From positions 7,059,071-7,123,070 of the forward strand of contig JAPTYO010000011.1 in the NCBI GenBank assembly GCA_036873135.1: 64,000 nt of DNA. The letters are read 5' to 3'. Origin of the DNA: Clarkia xantiana subsp. parviflora. Taxonomy: Eukaryota > Streptophyta > Magnoliopsida > Myrtales > Onagraceae. The notes under the pieces are model-generated. The model was not told where the DNA came from. It made no database searches and saw nothing but the letters and a program-made list of their open reading frames with translations. Position numbers and translations under genes: made by a program. Of this stretch, positions 11,361 to 21,667 are shown piece by piece (position 1 is the stretch's first letter; every line of letters begins with the position of its first letter).

Positions 11361-13230
11361 TATGCGAAGGAGTAGAAACCGTTCCCTATCAGGAATACTC
11401 TAAGTATCAGAGTCGGGCGCCTGCAAGCCCGTCAACCAAGCCCTGCAAAAACCATACACAAACTCAATCAAAAGCCAAGGCAACACATCAACCACATTCA
11501 TCAAAGTCCTTTGCAAGGATATCCAACCCAACGGACCAACTGTCCGCAAGCAAACAGCTAGGGACCCTCCCGCTCAGGAGTCAAAAATCCTTACGCTCAT
11601 CAAAGGCCTAGGCCACCTACTAATCAAATTTTCATACATTTGTGCAATGTGACACAGGTATTCAAGCGCTCTACAAAGCGACAAGTTCAAGAGCTAAAGA
11701 AATCAAAGACATATAAAGTTGGTTATAATTACCAAAATGCCATCCGACCACCTTTCGATCAAATTTTATCCTCAAAATGGCTCAAGGCTCCGGGGGCACA
11801 TACAAGCGGTTCAAATGCACTCAAGCAAGCCCATTACATGCCACGGGGAGACTTACCCCTCCCCGAACAACCCGAAGAACACTCAGGTCAACTAAGCCAC
11901 TAATGAAGACAAACTACCAAGCAATCACCTAAGCTCCGGGGGCATGGCTATCCACTCACAAACAATCAAGGGGGCATTATCACGATAGGGGACACCATTT
12001 CAAGTCACCCGTATCAAGATACAAGGGGTCGAACTTTTCGCTCGAATAAGTCCGATTTCGAACCTCCACGATTCCCCCTCGGTTGGTCGGAACCTAGGGA
12101 CCTCTTCACAAAGGGAGTTCGCTATCCTTAACTCTATCTATCTACACTTAGAGCTTAGCCAAAAACAAATTTTGAAAATCAAGCCAAAACTTCACTTAGG
12201 CATTTCATCAAACACCTACCATGCACCTTATTGAAATTCAAATGTGCAGCCCTAAAGGTCTAATTAACTTCAAGAAAAGGGAGTGGAGGACGTTACCAAT
12301 CGATGCTCGACAAAAAGGACTCGAAACCGGATCGAATCGAGCTCGAAAACAACCCACAAGAGGTGCAGCCGCCGTCCGCTACCGCCGCCGGACCCGCCGC
12401 TGCCGCCGCCGCCTCGCCGCCGCTGCGCCGCCCTGACCTCGCCGGTGGTGCTCTTGGTGATGGTCGGCCGAAATGGAGTCTCCCTAACACCCTAAAGTGA
12501 ATTCCTAAAATCACTACCTTAGCTCCTCCAAAACTCTCACCACAACCAATTCAAAAGTTGATAGTTTTATAAACTATCATGGAGAAGGTGGACTACACAA
12601 CATGGTAAGTACCATACATCCAAGAGGTATACTCCCATCCACCCTTCATTTTTTAAATTGTTGATAGCTTGGGTTTTAACCATCAAATGACTTGGCTAAA
12701 TTTAACTAAGTCATTTCAAGTGTTCTCAATTTTTTTGAAAACGTTGTGTTTATGATTTTTCGTATTACGTCCGTTGCATGTGATTTTCCAAACCCGGCCT
12801 TATTTCATTCACCCGAAACCGTCGTCTCGCCGTCAAAACGGCCGTTTCGGACGACGGGCTCCCGGAAACCATCGCACTGCATGAAAAACGTTTTATCAAA
12901 ACTTGCATGATTTATTATCATTTTGGTACAATTAGTCGTGGTATGAACATTCCGTATTTATTTGTTCATCGTACAAACCCGAAAGATTTCATGGGCACTC
13001 ACGCCTTAATTCTCCAAACGATCACATTTATCATATTACTCGTAGTCCGTTGTGCTACTAACCCTTTGTGCAGTTACCAAGCATGACCATCTCAAAAACT
13101 AAGGCAAGGAACTCGTCTGAGTCGCGCGCATCCACCTTGGGTAGGTCAAAACTCAAGGTGAGCAGACGACCCGAATCACGCGTATACCCTATCTTAGAAT
13201 AGAGTTAAACAAAGGTCAAGCCATTATTTA
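11361..13230 (+). other. E1 3' internal region, no clear gene
   Basis: This would hold the promoter of the antisense gene close to 11,361. A GCC-triplet-rich block at 12,355-12,440 gives overlapping low-complexity ORFs on both strands that I do not accept as genes. Several patches such as CTCCGGGGGCA (11,788 and 11,933) recur. The donor-like ATGGTAAGTACC at about 12,600 may mark an exon edge, but no supporting coding frame is seen. Confidence 0.45.
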
Positions 13231-13243
13231 ACTCGGGGGCAAG
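13231..13243 (+). other. E1 polypurine tract
   Basis: ACTCGGGGGCAAG lies immediately before the 3' LTR TGATGG. The same CTCGGGGGCAAG precedes the 3' LTRs of X (59713-59724), II and N (as reverse complement after 34813 and 33866). It would prime plus-strand synthesis. Confidence 0.8.
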
Positions 13244-14075
13244 TGATGGACATACACGTGATTCGGGCTCGATTTTAATTATTCGAACCTCATACACGCG
13301 CGAAACCCGATTGCAAGCTAACCGGGGGAAACCGGGCAAGTTTCGAACTTGCCCGGCATCCCCGGGAGGCTTACCCGGAAATTCCCGGATACGCCTAGCT
13401 TACCCGGAATTCCGGGTAAGCCTAGGCTCACCCGGAATTCCGGGTAAGCCTAGGCTTACTCGGAATTCCGGGTGAGCTCAACACCCGGGGGGTGTCGCGT
13501 ACACCCCCCATTTAGTCCCGAATGTATAGGAGACCCGATTTTTAACTAACTCCTATACGTCCGAGACCTAAGTTTCAGAGGCGCGCGCGTCCCGCTCAGG
13601 ACAGCCGCCTGAGACACGCGTCGGAGACCGTTTCCCAAAGCTCTCCCCTGCATCCCGGTTCACATTTCCACATTGAACCGGGTCAAAACCGGTTTACGGT
13701 CCAAGGTGGCCTATAAATAGCTACCTTGGGGGTAAACATTTTCAAGTCAATTCAAAAATCACTTTGGGCAAGAGTGGGAAAAGCTCTGACCTCTCTCTAA
13801 AAAACCCTCTCTTTCTCTCTCTAGAAGTCGACTAATGTTGATCGTCGGAGTGAGCACACCAAGCACCCCCCCCCCCTCTCCACGGGGACTGCTTGGTAAC
13901 GCTCCTTTCGCAGGAGCAGACTGACGATCTTCCAGAGAGCCCAAAGGATTCACCGCCATCCAGAAGACGAAGCTAAGGCCCGCACGCGACTTTAGAGGAC
14001 GGACTTGGCTCGCATCCAACCCGAAGACTTCGACGAGTTATTCCGCGGACAACCCGCAATAACTTGGTCGAAACA
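13244..14075 (+). repeat. E1 3' LTR
   Basis: 832 bp, 85 bp longer than its partner, because a ~28-bp palindromic motif built on ACCCGGAATTCCGGGT is repeated at 13,375-13,470. It otherwise matches the 5' LTR with about five substitutions. Confidence 0.95.
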
Positions 14076-16033
14076 GAAATCAATGAAAATTATTTAGGAG
14101 TGAGTTGCCACGAGGAAAATCCAACTGAAAATTCTAGAAATGATCAAAGGAATACACACTGTAATTCAACTATTCGTGCACTATAGTTGTATGAAACAGA
14201 TGAGAATGACCGAGTTGGCACTGGACTTTAGAAAACTTTTGATTTGTTTAAGTTAGAAGTATGAGAATTTGCTTGGATTCGCTTTTGTTGAGCTAGGTCT
14301 CTGTTTAGGGAGAATCCTTCATAGTGCATTAAGTAGTCTCTTTATACAAAGTTATCAATTATGTTTTAGTTATATCTTCTTAGTATTTATTTCTTGAAAT
14401 AATAACAGTGTTCTTATCGTTAGGTTCTTATCCTTTAATATGTATTTGAATATTAGCTACATTTGCGGTTTATATACATGAGATGAAAGTCAAAATTTAC
14501 AAGTATATTCATAGGAAACCATAGTTGATGTATAAAGCGAAATAAATGCAAAAATATCACCTTAATATTATTAATTCAAAATATAATTAATTATTACATA
14601 TTGCCAGTCCTATTTCTGGGTACATATACTGCCCATTTTGCTCAATTCCTCTTGAAATGCCCTACTGATGAATTATGTGCCCACTGTCGATATCATCAAC
14701 TATTTACTATTGGAAACCTAAATGTATTTTTATTCTACTTATTAACTAATCTTCATAAATATTTAGATAATATACAATTAGCATTCAACAAATATATAAT
14801 AATGTTATTACAGATGGTTGTGCAAAAGCACAATATGCACCTTAAATGAAAATCAAGTTCACGTTGTTATTATTCCTATTTGCCATTTGCCATGTTAATA
14901 TTAATTAATTAATGTTCTCTGTTAATACTAGATTATAAAATATATTGGTGTGTATAGATTTATTAATGGTGGTTGCACGTGCAACCCACGTGTAGAGATC
15001 ACTAGTATTTATAAAAATTGAAGTGTATAAGAAGTTGTATTTCTACAATATGCACTTTATGCAAACATTATTTTTATTAATGTCATTTATATGTGTTCAT
15101 ATACTTTTATTTCGTCCTTATTATAAAGAATATGGGTGGTCCGCAAAATTAATAAAGTAATAAAATGCATAATGTGTTACAATATATACAAAGTATATCT
15201 CATACAGATTATGAAATTAACACATTCCAGGTAAACTTGAAGTTTAGTGCCAGCATCAGCATGATTGATTTTACATTCTGGTAAAATAGAAGCTTACTGA
15301 TGCATAAAGGTAAGTCAGAAGTTTACCTTATAATACGATATTCTGCAATGAGTTCTCTCTTTTATTTCACAACATTGTTGAATAAAAAAATTAAAATATA
15401 TATATATATATAAATTAAAAAAAAATGTTAAGTAGATATTAGGAATATAAAATAGATGGCTCAATTACTCGAACATATGGTCAAGTTTGTTAAGCTGGGG
15501 TTATTCGTAGTATTTTTTACATTCTAATTAATTATTAACTTTATATTAATGATAAACAAAATTACATCTGTAAATTTTTCAGTTTTTATTTTAACGTTTT
15601 ATTTTTCGAAGAAAAAAGTGTGATTTTTAATATATTATTTGTAATATTTATTTTCCATGAGGCGTTGACATGGCTTGTTTAATTGTTGTCACATAAGCAA
15701 ATCCAGCTACATCAGAGAAGGAGGATGAGCTAGACAATGATGAAAATTAAGGTCAAATTGGACCGTATCGAAGGATACTACTTTTAATTAACGACTTCAT
15801 GAGAGATTTCTATGTCTATAAGTTTGAGGTTTGCTGTTGGGATAAATTCTTGTAAACACAAAATATAATAAAAATAATAAAACATAAGGAATATTATTTC
15901 AACGAATGGAAGCTTTTTGTAACAAATTATTTAAAAAAAATAACAAATTATATTTGCTTGCGAGGTCCGACATTTCAGTCTTGGACATGCTACGCGTGAT
16001 CTGTAGCTTTAACTACATGCAAGAACCATTTAT

Positions 16034-16585
16034 CTAGAAGGGTTTCTCCCCTAACGTGTTTCCACGAGGATAGTAATTGCAAAGAACAAAGGATGTTCCT
16101 TTTTCAGTAAGACACGGAGCCGTGTAACATCCGACAGACGTCGTTTTAGACCATATTACTTTGGTATATTGAAAGCAGTTGAGGCTAACTCTTATTGTAT
16201 AGTTTGTCCCGTGCGTACACTTTTTTTGTTCATCCACCCAGGTTTGCACAATTGTAGATGTATTTTCCGGCGCAACGGCCTTACCATAATTCTGACCATA
16301 AGTATCCTCAATATTGCAATCAAGCAGCGATTTGCATTGTTTCGCCACCTCGGTGGCACAACTCTGTGCATAGCTTGCCAAGGTGTCGTTCCAAACAAGT
16401 GGGGCCACTCCAACCATTTTTCGGGCTGCATTTTGACTATCCAAGTATGTTTGGGGTAGGACTTGGGATGATGAGGATGCTCCTGAGGAGTCTGGTGTAA
16501 CATTAATAGGCGAGGCCGAGCTCATTACTAATAACGATTTCACTAAGAAAATAATGAATGCATGGAGGAGGTCACCGCGAGCCAT
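16034..16585 (-). CDS. Secreted PR-1-like CAP-domain protein, copy 2
   Basis: 183 residues, no intron. Residues 1-25 form a signal peptide (hydrophobic AFIIFLVKSLLVM, then SSAS). A Ser-rich linker leads to a CAP domain (about 46-183) of usual PR-1 size. CAP signatures are seen in altered form: NCFQYTKVIWS (136-146) and FVLCNYYPRGN (166-176). Eight cysteines (76, 84, 90, 123, 137, 153, 158, 169) are two more than the usual six; C76 and C84 are the extra pair. There are four possible N-glycosylation sites (N28, N66, N108, N128). The histidines and one Glu that normally line the CAP cavity appear to be replaced (position before YT is Gln; YGE is YGQ). The C-terminus PRGNTLGEKPF resembles the CAPE1 defence peptide with final Tyr changed to Phe. 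It would act in the apoplast; the activity is unproven. Confidence 0.92.
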   Translation of the reverse strand: MARGDLLHAFIIFLVKSLLVMSSASPINVTPDSSGASSSSQVLPQTYLDSQNAARKMVGVAPLVWNDTLASYAQSCATEVAKQCKSLLDCNIEDTYGQNYGKAVAPENTSTIVQTWVDEQKKCTHGTNYTIRVSLNCFQYTKVIWSKTTSVGCYTAPCLTEKGTSFVLCNYYPRGNTLGEKPF

Positions 16586-16682
16586 TTTTATTTGAATGTT
16601 ATTTCTAAATGAATTATGTTTGATCTGGGATGCACATTAGTTGATATTTATAAGCAACACTAATAGTGAATGAAATGGTCAA
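16586..16682 (-). promoter_or_regulatory. PR-1-like promoter: TATA and W-box
   Basis: Reading on the minus strand, TATAAATA (complement of 16645-16652) lies 60 bp before ATG, and a W-box TTGACC (complement of 16677-16682) lies 25 bp further up. W-boxes bind WRKY factors and are typical of pathogen-induced PR promoters. Every copy keeps both: TATA at 1624, 21048, 25448, 29875, 62454; W-box at 1656, 21080, 25480, 29907, 62486. Confidence 0.65.
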
Positions 16683-17263
16683 CTTGCTTAAATTAGTTGT
16701 GGTTATCTGTGCTTACTCAAATATTAGCAAACGAGATCAACGGTTTTAAAATGATTGTGCTAATTTAATTATTTTCAAATACGAAATTAGATGATACTCA
16801 TTGATGGTTCATGGGTCTCTGAAAACTGACCTTTGGTTTATGGTCATTGCATGATAGTAATTTTTCGGCAAAAAATAGAAAGAAAGAAAACATTAATATC
16901 AATCAGTCATTAAGTTAATCATACCATAAATAATTGATAAATTTTATTAACATTCTAAAAGTTGTATAAAAGAAAAAAAGTAATGCCTCATGACAGTAAA
17001 CTAATGTAATTAATATTTAGCGAAAAAAAAAGCTTATATAATTTAATGGAAAATAAGGAAAAAAATTGTGAAAGTAATTAAAAGAAGGCAAATCACATTG
17101 ATTTTTTTTTGGTAACGACATTGAAAAATTATTGTTGTTGAATAATACTAAATATCTGATTTTTACAACGGATGAAATTAAATAATACAAATATATATAT
17201 ATATTATTCAAAATACGAACGTAGTTTTTCCAATATTAATTTCCATTTTTGAATCAAATAATA

Positions 17264-19407
17264 TCTCTATATTTAAAAAATCCCTGTTAATAAGGTGGGG
17301 GGGATAAAAAACTCTTTGATTCTAGGGGAATGCCGAGAATTTGTTGGGTGGAGGCGCAAGAATTCGTTGATTCAGAAAAATACCGAAGAACTGACGCAGA
17401 GTTGAGGAAAACCTCGATTTTTCATTAATAATCTCAAAAACTGAATGCAAAATTCGTCTAGCAGAGTTTAAATAGCTAAAGAGAAAACCCTAATTCTAAG
17501 ATATATATATGAAATTAATTAATAAGTACAAACATAACTAAAAAATTGCAATAAGACCCAAAAAAACACAAAACTGCAAATTTAACCCTCTAAACGATGG
17601 AATTTGGCCTCCAAACGTTGGATTCCCGGGTAATGGATCTGTATTAGAATGTCTTTTCCGCATGAAAAACTCTATTCGTTTGCCAAAATCCGACACTTGA
17701 AAGTCCGGGGACGAAAATCGCAGAATTAATCAATTCCAGCCGCATCAGTAAGCCTCAGAGATGAGATTTCTTAATTTTGTATGGAATTCACATCCTTATG
17801 ACATTGATCTTGCTGGCCAAATATACTCTCATTAACTGTCATAACAACATCAACGGTTTTACCATTTTGCCTTCAACAATGTGAATTGCACTATCCTTTT
17901 ATCACGCATATATTCAGTGGCCTGGGTTTGTGAAATAAGTGCAATAATGTTACCATTGTCTCAAATTTATATCCTATAGGGCATGGCTTGCCCTGGATGT
18001 ATATTTCATTTGTCATATATTTTACAACAGATTTCTCATTTTAATCCTTTAATTACTTCCACTTGAATATTTTAGTAGGTTAATACAAGAAGAAGAAGGA
18101 GGAGAAGAAAGAAGAAGAAGAGAGTACTATTCAGAAGTATTGTTACCTTCTTTCTTATTGAATCATCGAGATACCAATGGTATTTCTTATGCAGAAATCG
18201 ATAATCACATTTCAGACTTCAACGACATAATGGAAGGTTTTGAGTTAAATTTTTTTATCGTGCTATTCTTTTAATAATATGCTATTCTAGTTCATTATCT
18301 TTAAAGTTTCGGTTGATTTTTCATTTTACTGTGTCATAGGGAGAGCTCTCTTTTTGAAGTTACACAAAGTGTGCCAAGAATTGGAGAAACTTCTCCCCGA
18401 AGAAATCTCGGAAACATCGGTGTTAACGTAATGAGGACAAATCACTAATTAAATTTCAAAAACATGACATTGCTGATGAAATAAATGAAAATTATTTAGG
18501 AGTGAGTTGCCACGAGGAAAATCCAACTGAAAATTCTAGAAATGATCAAAGGAATACACACTGTAATTCAACTATTCGTGCACTATAGTTGTATGAAACA
18601 GATGAGAATGACCGAGTTGGCACTGGACTTTAGAAAACTTTTGATTTGTTTAAGTTAGAAGTATGAGAATTTGCTTGGATTCGCTTTTGTTGAGCTAGGT
18701 CTCTGTTTAGGGAGAATCCTTCATAGTGCATTAAGTAGTCTCTTTATACAAAGTTATCAATTATGTTTTAGTTATATCTTCTTAGTATTTATTTCTTGAA
18801 ATAATAACAGTGTTCTTATCGTTAGGTTCTTATCCTTTAATATGTATTTGAATATTAGCTACATTTGCGGTTTATATACATGAGATGAAAGTCAGTATTT
18901 ACAAGTATATTCATAGGAAACCATAGTTGATGTATAAAGCGAAATAAATGCAAAAATATCACCTTCATATTATTAATTCAAAATATAATTAATTATTACA
19001 TATTGCCAATCCTATTTCTGGGTACATATACTGCCCATTTTGCTCAATTCCTCTTGAAATGCCCTACTGATGAATTATGTGCCCACTGTCGATATCATCA
19101 ACTATTTACTATTGGAAACCTAAATGTATTTTTATTCTACTTATTTACTAATCTTCATAAATATTTAGATAATATACAATTAGCATTCAACAAATATATA
19201 ATAATGTTATTACAGATGGTTGTGCAAAAGCACAATATGCACCTTAAATGAAAATCAAGTTCACGTTGTTATTATTCCTATTTGCCATTTGCCATGTTAA
19301 TATTAATTAATTAATGTTCTCTGTTAATACTAGATCATAAAATATATTGGTGTGTATAGATTTATTAATGGTGGTTGCACGTGCAACCCACGTGTAGAGA
19401 TCACTAG
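17264..19407 (+). mobile_element. Helitron-like segment in unit 2 (intact)
   Basis: 2,144 bp from TCTCTATATTT to CTAG (19404-19407), with the palindrome at 19373-19388. It is the best uninterrupted example. The two insertion sites used by retrotransposons in sister units (GAAAT near 18,478 and ATATA near 19,172) are empty here. Confidence 0.4.
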
Positions 19408-20436
19408 TATTTATAAAAATTGAAGTGTATAAGAAGTTGTATTTCTACAATATGCACTTTATGCAAACATTATTTTTATTAATGTCATTTATATGTGTTC
19501 ATATACTTTTATTTCGTCCTTATTATAAAGAATATGGGTGGTCCGCAAAATTAATAAAGTAATAAAATGCATAATGTGTTACAATATATACAAAGTATAT
19601 CTCATACAGATTATGAAATTAACACATTCCAGGTAAACTTGAAGTTTAGTGCCAGCATCAGCATGATTGATTTTACATTCTGGTAAAATAGAAGCTTACT
19701 GATGCATAAAGGTAAGTAAGAAGTTTACCTTATAATACGATATTCTGCAATGAGTTCTCTCTTTTATTTCACAACATTGTTGAATTAAAAAATTAGAATT
19801 TATATATATATATAAATTAAAAAAAAATGTTAAGTAGATATTAGGAATATAAAATAGATGGCTCAATTACTCGAACATATGGTCAAGTTTGTTAAGCTGG
19901 GGTTATTCGTAGTATTTTTTACATTCTAATTAATTATTAACTTTTTATATTAATGATAAACAAAATTACATCTGTAAATTTTTCAGTTTTTATTTTAACG
20001 TTTTATTTTTCGAAGAAAAAAGTGTGATTTTTAATATATTATTTGTAATATTTATTTTCCATGAGGCGTTGACATGGCTTGTTTAATTGTTGTCACATAA
20101 GCAAATCCAGCTACATCAGAGAAGGAGGATGAGCTAGACAATGATGAAAATTAAGGTCAAATTGGAACGTATCGAAGGATACTACTTTTAATTAACGACT
20201 TCATGAGAGATTTCTATGTCTATAAGTTTGAGGTTTGCTGTTGGGATAAATTCTTGTAAACACAAAATATAATAAAAATAATAAAACATAAGGAATATTA
20301 TTTCAACGAATGGAAGCTTTGTGTAAAAAATTATTTAAAAAAATAACAAATTATATTTGCTTGCGAGGTCCGACATTTCAGTCTTGGACATGCTACGCGT
20401 GATCTGTAGCTTTAACTACATGCAAGAACCATCTAT

Positions 20437-20988
20437 CTAGAAGGGTTTCTCCCCTAACGTGTTTCCACGAGGATAGTAATTGCAAAGAACAAAGGATGTT
20501 CCTTTTTCAGTAAGACACGGAGCCGTGTAACATCCGACAGACGTCGTTTTAGACCATATTACTTTGGTATATTGAAAGCAGTTGAGGCTAACTCTTATTG
20601 TATAGTTTGTCCCGTGCGTACACTTTTTTTGTTCATCCACCCAGGTTTGCACAATTGTAGATGTATTTTCCGGCGCAACGGCCTTACCATAATTCTGACC
20701 ATAAGTATCCTCAATATTGCAATCAAGCAGCGATTTGCATTGTTTCGCCACCTCGGTGGCACAACTCTGTGCATAGCTTGCCAAGGTGTCGTTCCAAACA
20801 AGTGGGGCCACTCCAACCATTTTTCGGGCTGCATTTTGACTATCCAAGTATGTTTGGGGTAGGACTTGGGATGATGAGGATGCTCCTGAGGAGTCTGGTG
20901 TAACATTAATAGGCGAGGCCGAGCTCATTACTAATAACGATTTCACTAAGAAAATAATGAATGCATGGAGGAGGTCACCGCGAGCCAT
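20437..20988 (-). CDS. Secreted PR-1-like CAP-domain protein, copy 3
   Basis: The protein is identical to copy 2 over all 183 residues, with the same signal peptide, eight cysteines and CAPE1-like C-terminus. TATA and W-box are intact upstream (complements of 21048-21055 and 21080-21085). Nothing in the sequence separates its expected function from the other intact copies. Confidence 0.92.
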   Translation of the reverse strand: MARGDLLHAFIIFLVKSLLVMSSASPINVTPDSSGASSSSQVLPQTYLDSQNAARKMVGVAPLVWNDTLASYAQSCATEVAKQCKSLLDCNIEDTYGQNYGKAVAPENTSTIVQTWVDEQKKCTHGTNYTIRVSLNCFQYTKVIWSKTTSVGCYTAPCLTEKGTSFVLCNYYPRGNTLGEKPF

Positions 20989-21667
20989 TTTTATTTGAAT
21001 GTTATTTCTAAATGAATTATGTTTGATCTGGGATGCACATTAGTTGATATTTATAAGCAACACTAATAGTGAATGAAATGGTCAACTTGCTTAAATTAGT
21101 TGTGGTTATCTGTGCTTACTCAAATATTAGCAAACGAGATCAACGGTTTTAAAATGATTGTGCTAATTTAATTATTTTCAAATACGAAATTAGATGATAC
21201 TCATTGATGGTTCATGGGTCTCTGAAAACTGACCTTTGGTTTATGGTCATTGCATGATAGTAATTTTCGGCTAAAAATAGAAAGAAAGAAAACATTAATA
21301 TGAATCAGTCATTAAGTTAATCATACCATAAATAATTGATAAATTTTATTAACATTCTAAAAGTTGAATAAAAGAAAAAAAGTAATGCCTCATGACAGTA
21401 AACTATATAATTAATATTTAGCGAAAAAAAAAAGCTAACATAATTTAATGGAAAATAAGGAAAAAAATTGTGAAAGTAATTAAAAGAAGGCAAATCACAT
21501 TGATTTTTTTTTTTTTAACGACATTGAATTATTGTTGTTGAATAATACTAAATATCTGATTTTTACCACGGATGAAATTAAATAATACAAATATATATAT
21601 ATATATATTATTTAAAATACGAACGTAGTTTTTCCAATAGTAATTTCCATTTTTTAATCAAATAATC

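Larger units (their letters stand above)
3499..14075 (+). mobile_element. E1: LTR retrotransposon, Tat-like Ty3/gypsy, non-autonomous, Gag-PR-Gag2
   Basis: A complete 10.6-kb element, flanked by the 5-bp target duplication GAAAT (3494-3498 and 14076-14080). The empty site is visible in the sister units. It has TG...CA LTRs of 747 and 832 bp, a primer binding site, a Gag-protease-Gag2 reading frame, a 131-bp tandem repeat, a spliced antisense gene and a polypurine tract. There is no reverse transcriptase, RNase H or integrase in any frame. By eye the LTRs differ by about five substitutions plus an 85-bp repeat-number difference, so the insertion is young and later than the array amplification. 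Confidence 0.95.
2277..15005 (+). mobile_element. Helitron-like segment in unit 1 (interrupted by E1)
   Basis: The proposed 5' end TCTCTATATTT is at 2277. The proposed 3' end is the perfect 16-bp palindrome GGTTGCACGTGCAACC (14971-14986), 15 nt of spacer, then CTAG (15002-15005) followed by T. A subterminal hairpin and terminal CTRR before a host T are the Helitron hallmarks; a 5' TC fits too. Without E1 and its target duplication it is ~2.14 kb. No Rep/helicase is visible, so it would be non-autonomous. On the minus strand at about 2785-3060 there are two adjoining open stretches in different frames (with GKPCPIGYKFETNG and VVMTVNESIFGQQDQ) that look like a decayed captured exon I do not recognise. 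An 82-codon plus-strand ORF at 14601-14849 begins with TTG and is not clearly a gene. The 5' boundary is the weak part. Confidence 0.4.
1..15046. repeat. Tandem array unit 1 (5' end cut by window; interrupted by E1)
   Basis: The window opens inside a ~4.40-kb unit. Base 1 corresponds to base 15047 of the next unit. The unit carries PR-1-like copy 1 and a Helitron-like segment, and is expanded by the 10.6-kb element E1 at 3499-14075. Bases 1-1009 (downstream of the gene) and 1665-2276 (upstream) are AT-rich spacer without a supported gene. They hold TA microsatellites at 351-388 and 2172-2217, whose lengths differ in every unit. Confidence 0.9.
15047..19448. repeat. Tandem array unit 2
   Basis: An uninterrupted 4,402-bp unit. 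AT-rich spacer at 15,047-16,033 (downstream of the gene) and 16,690-17,263 (upstream) shows no supported gene. Confidence 0.95.

Noticed and set aside
12293..12514. Ala/Pro/Arg-rich ORFs in the GCC-rich block of E1
   Set aside because: Trinucleotide-repeat low complexity with competing open frames on both strands; no family match.
14601..14849. 82-codon ORF repeated in each unit (19003, 23403, 27879)
   Set aside because: It starts with TTG, has no recognisable domain, is truncated at its 5' end in unit 4, and its conservation is no higher than the surrounding spacer.
16169..16503. ORFs of 80-103 codons overlapping the PR-1-like gene (both strands, all copies)
   Set aside because: They are shadows of the real gene; the CAP frame alone has a signal peptide and family motifs.
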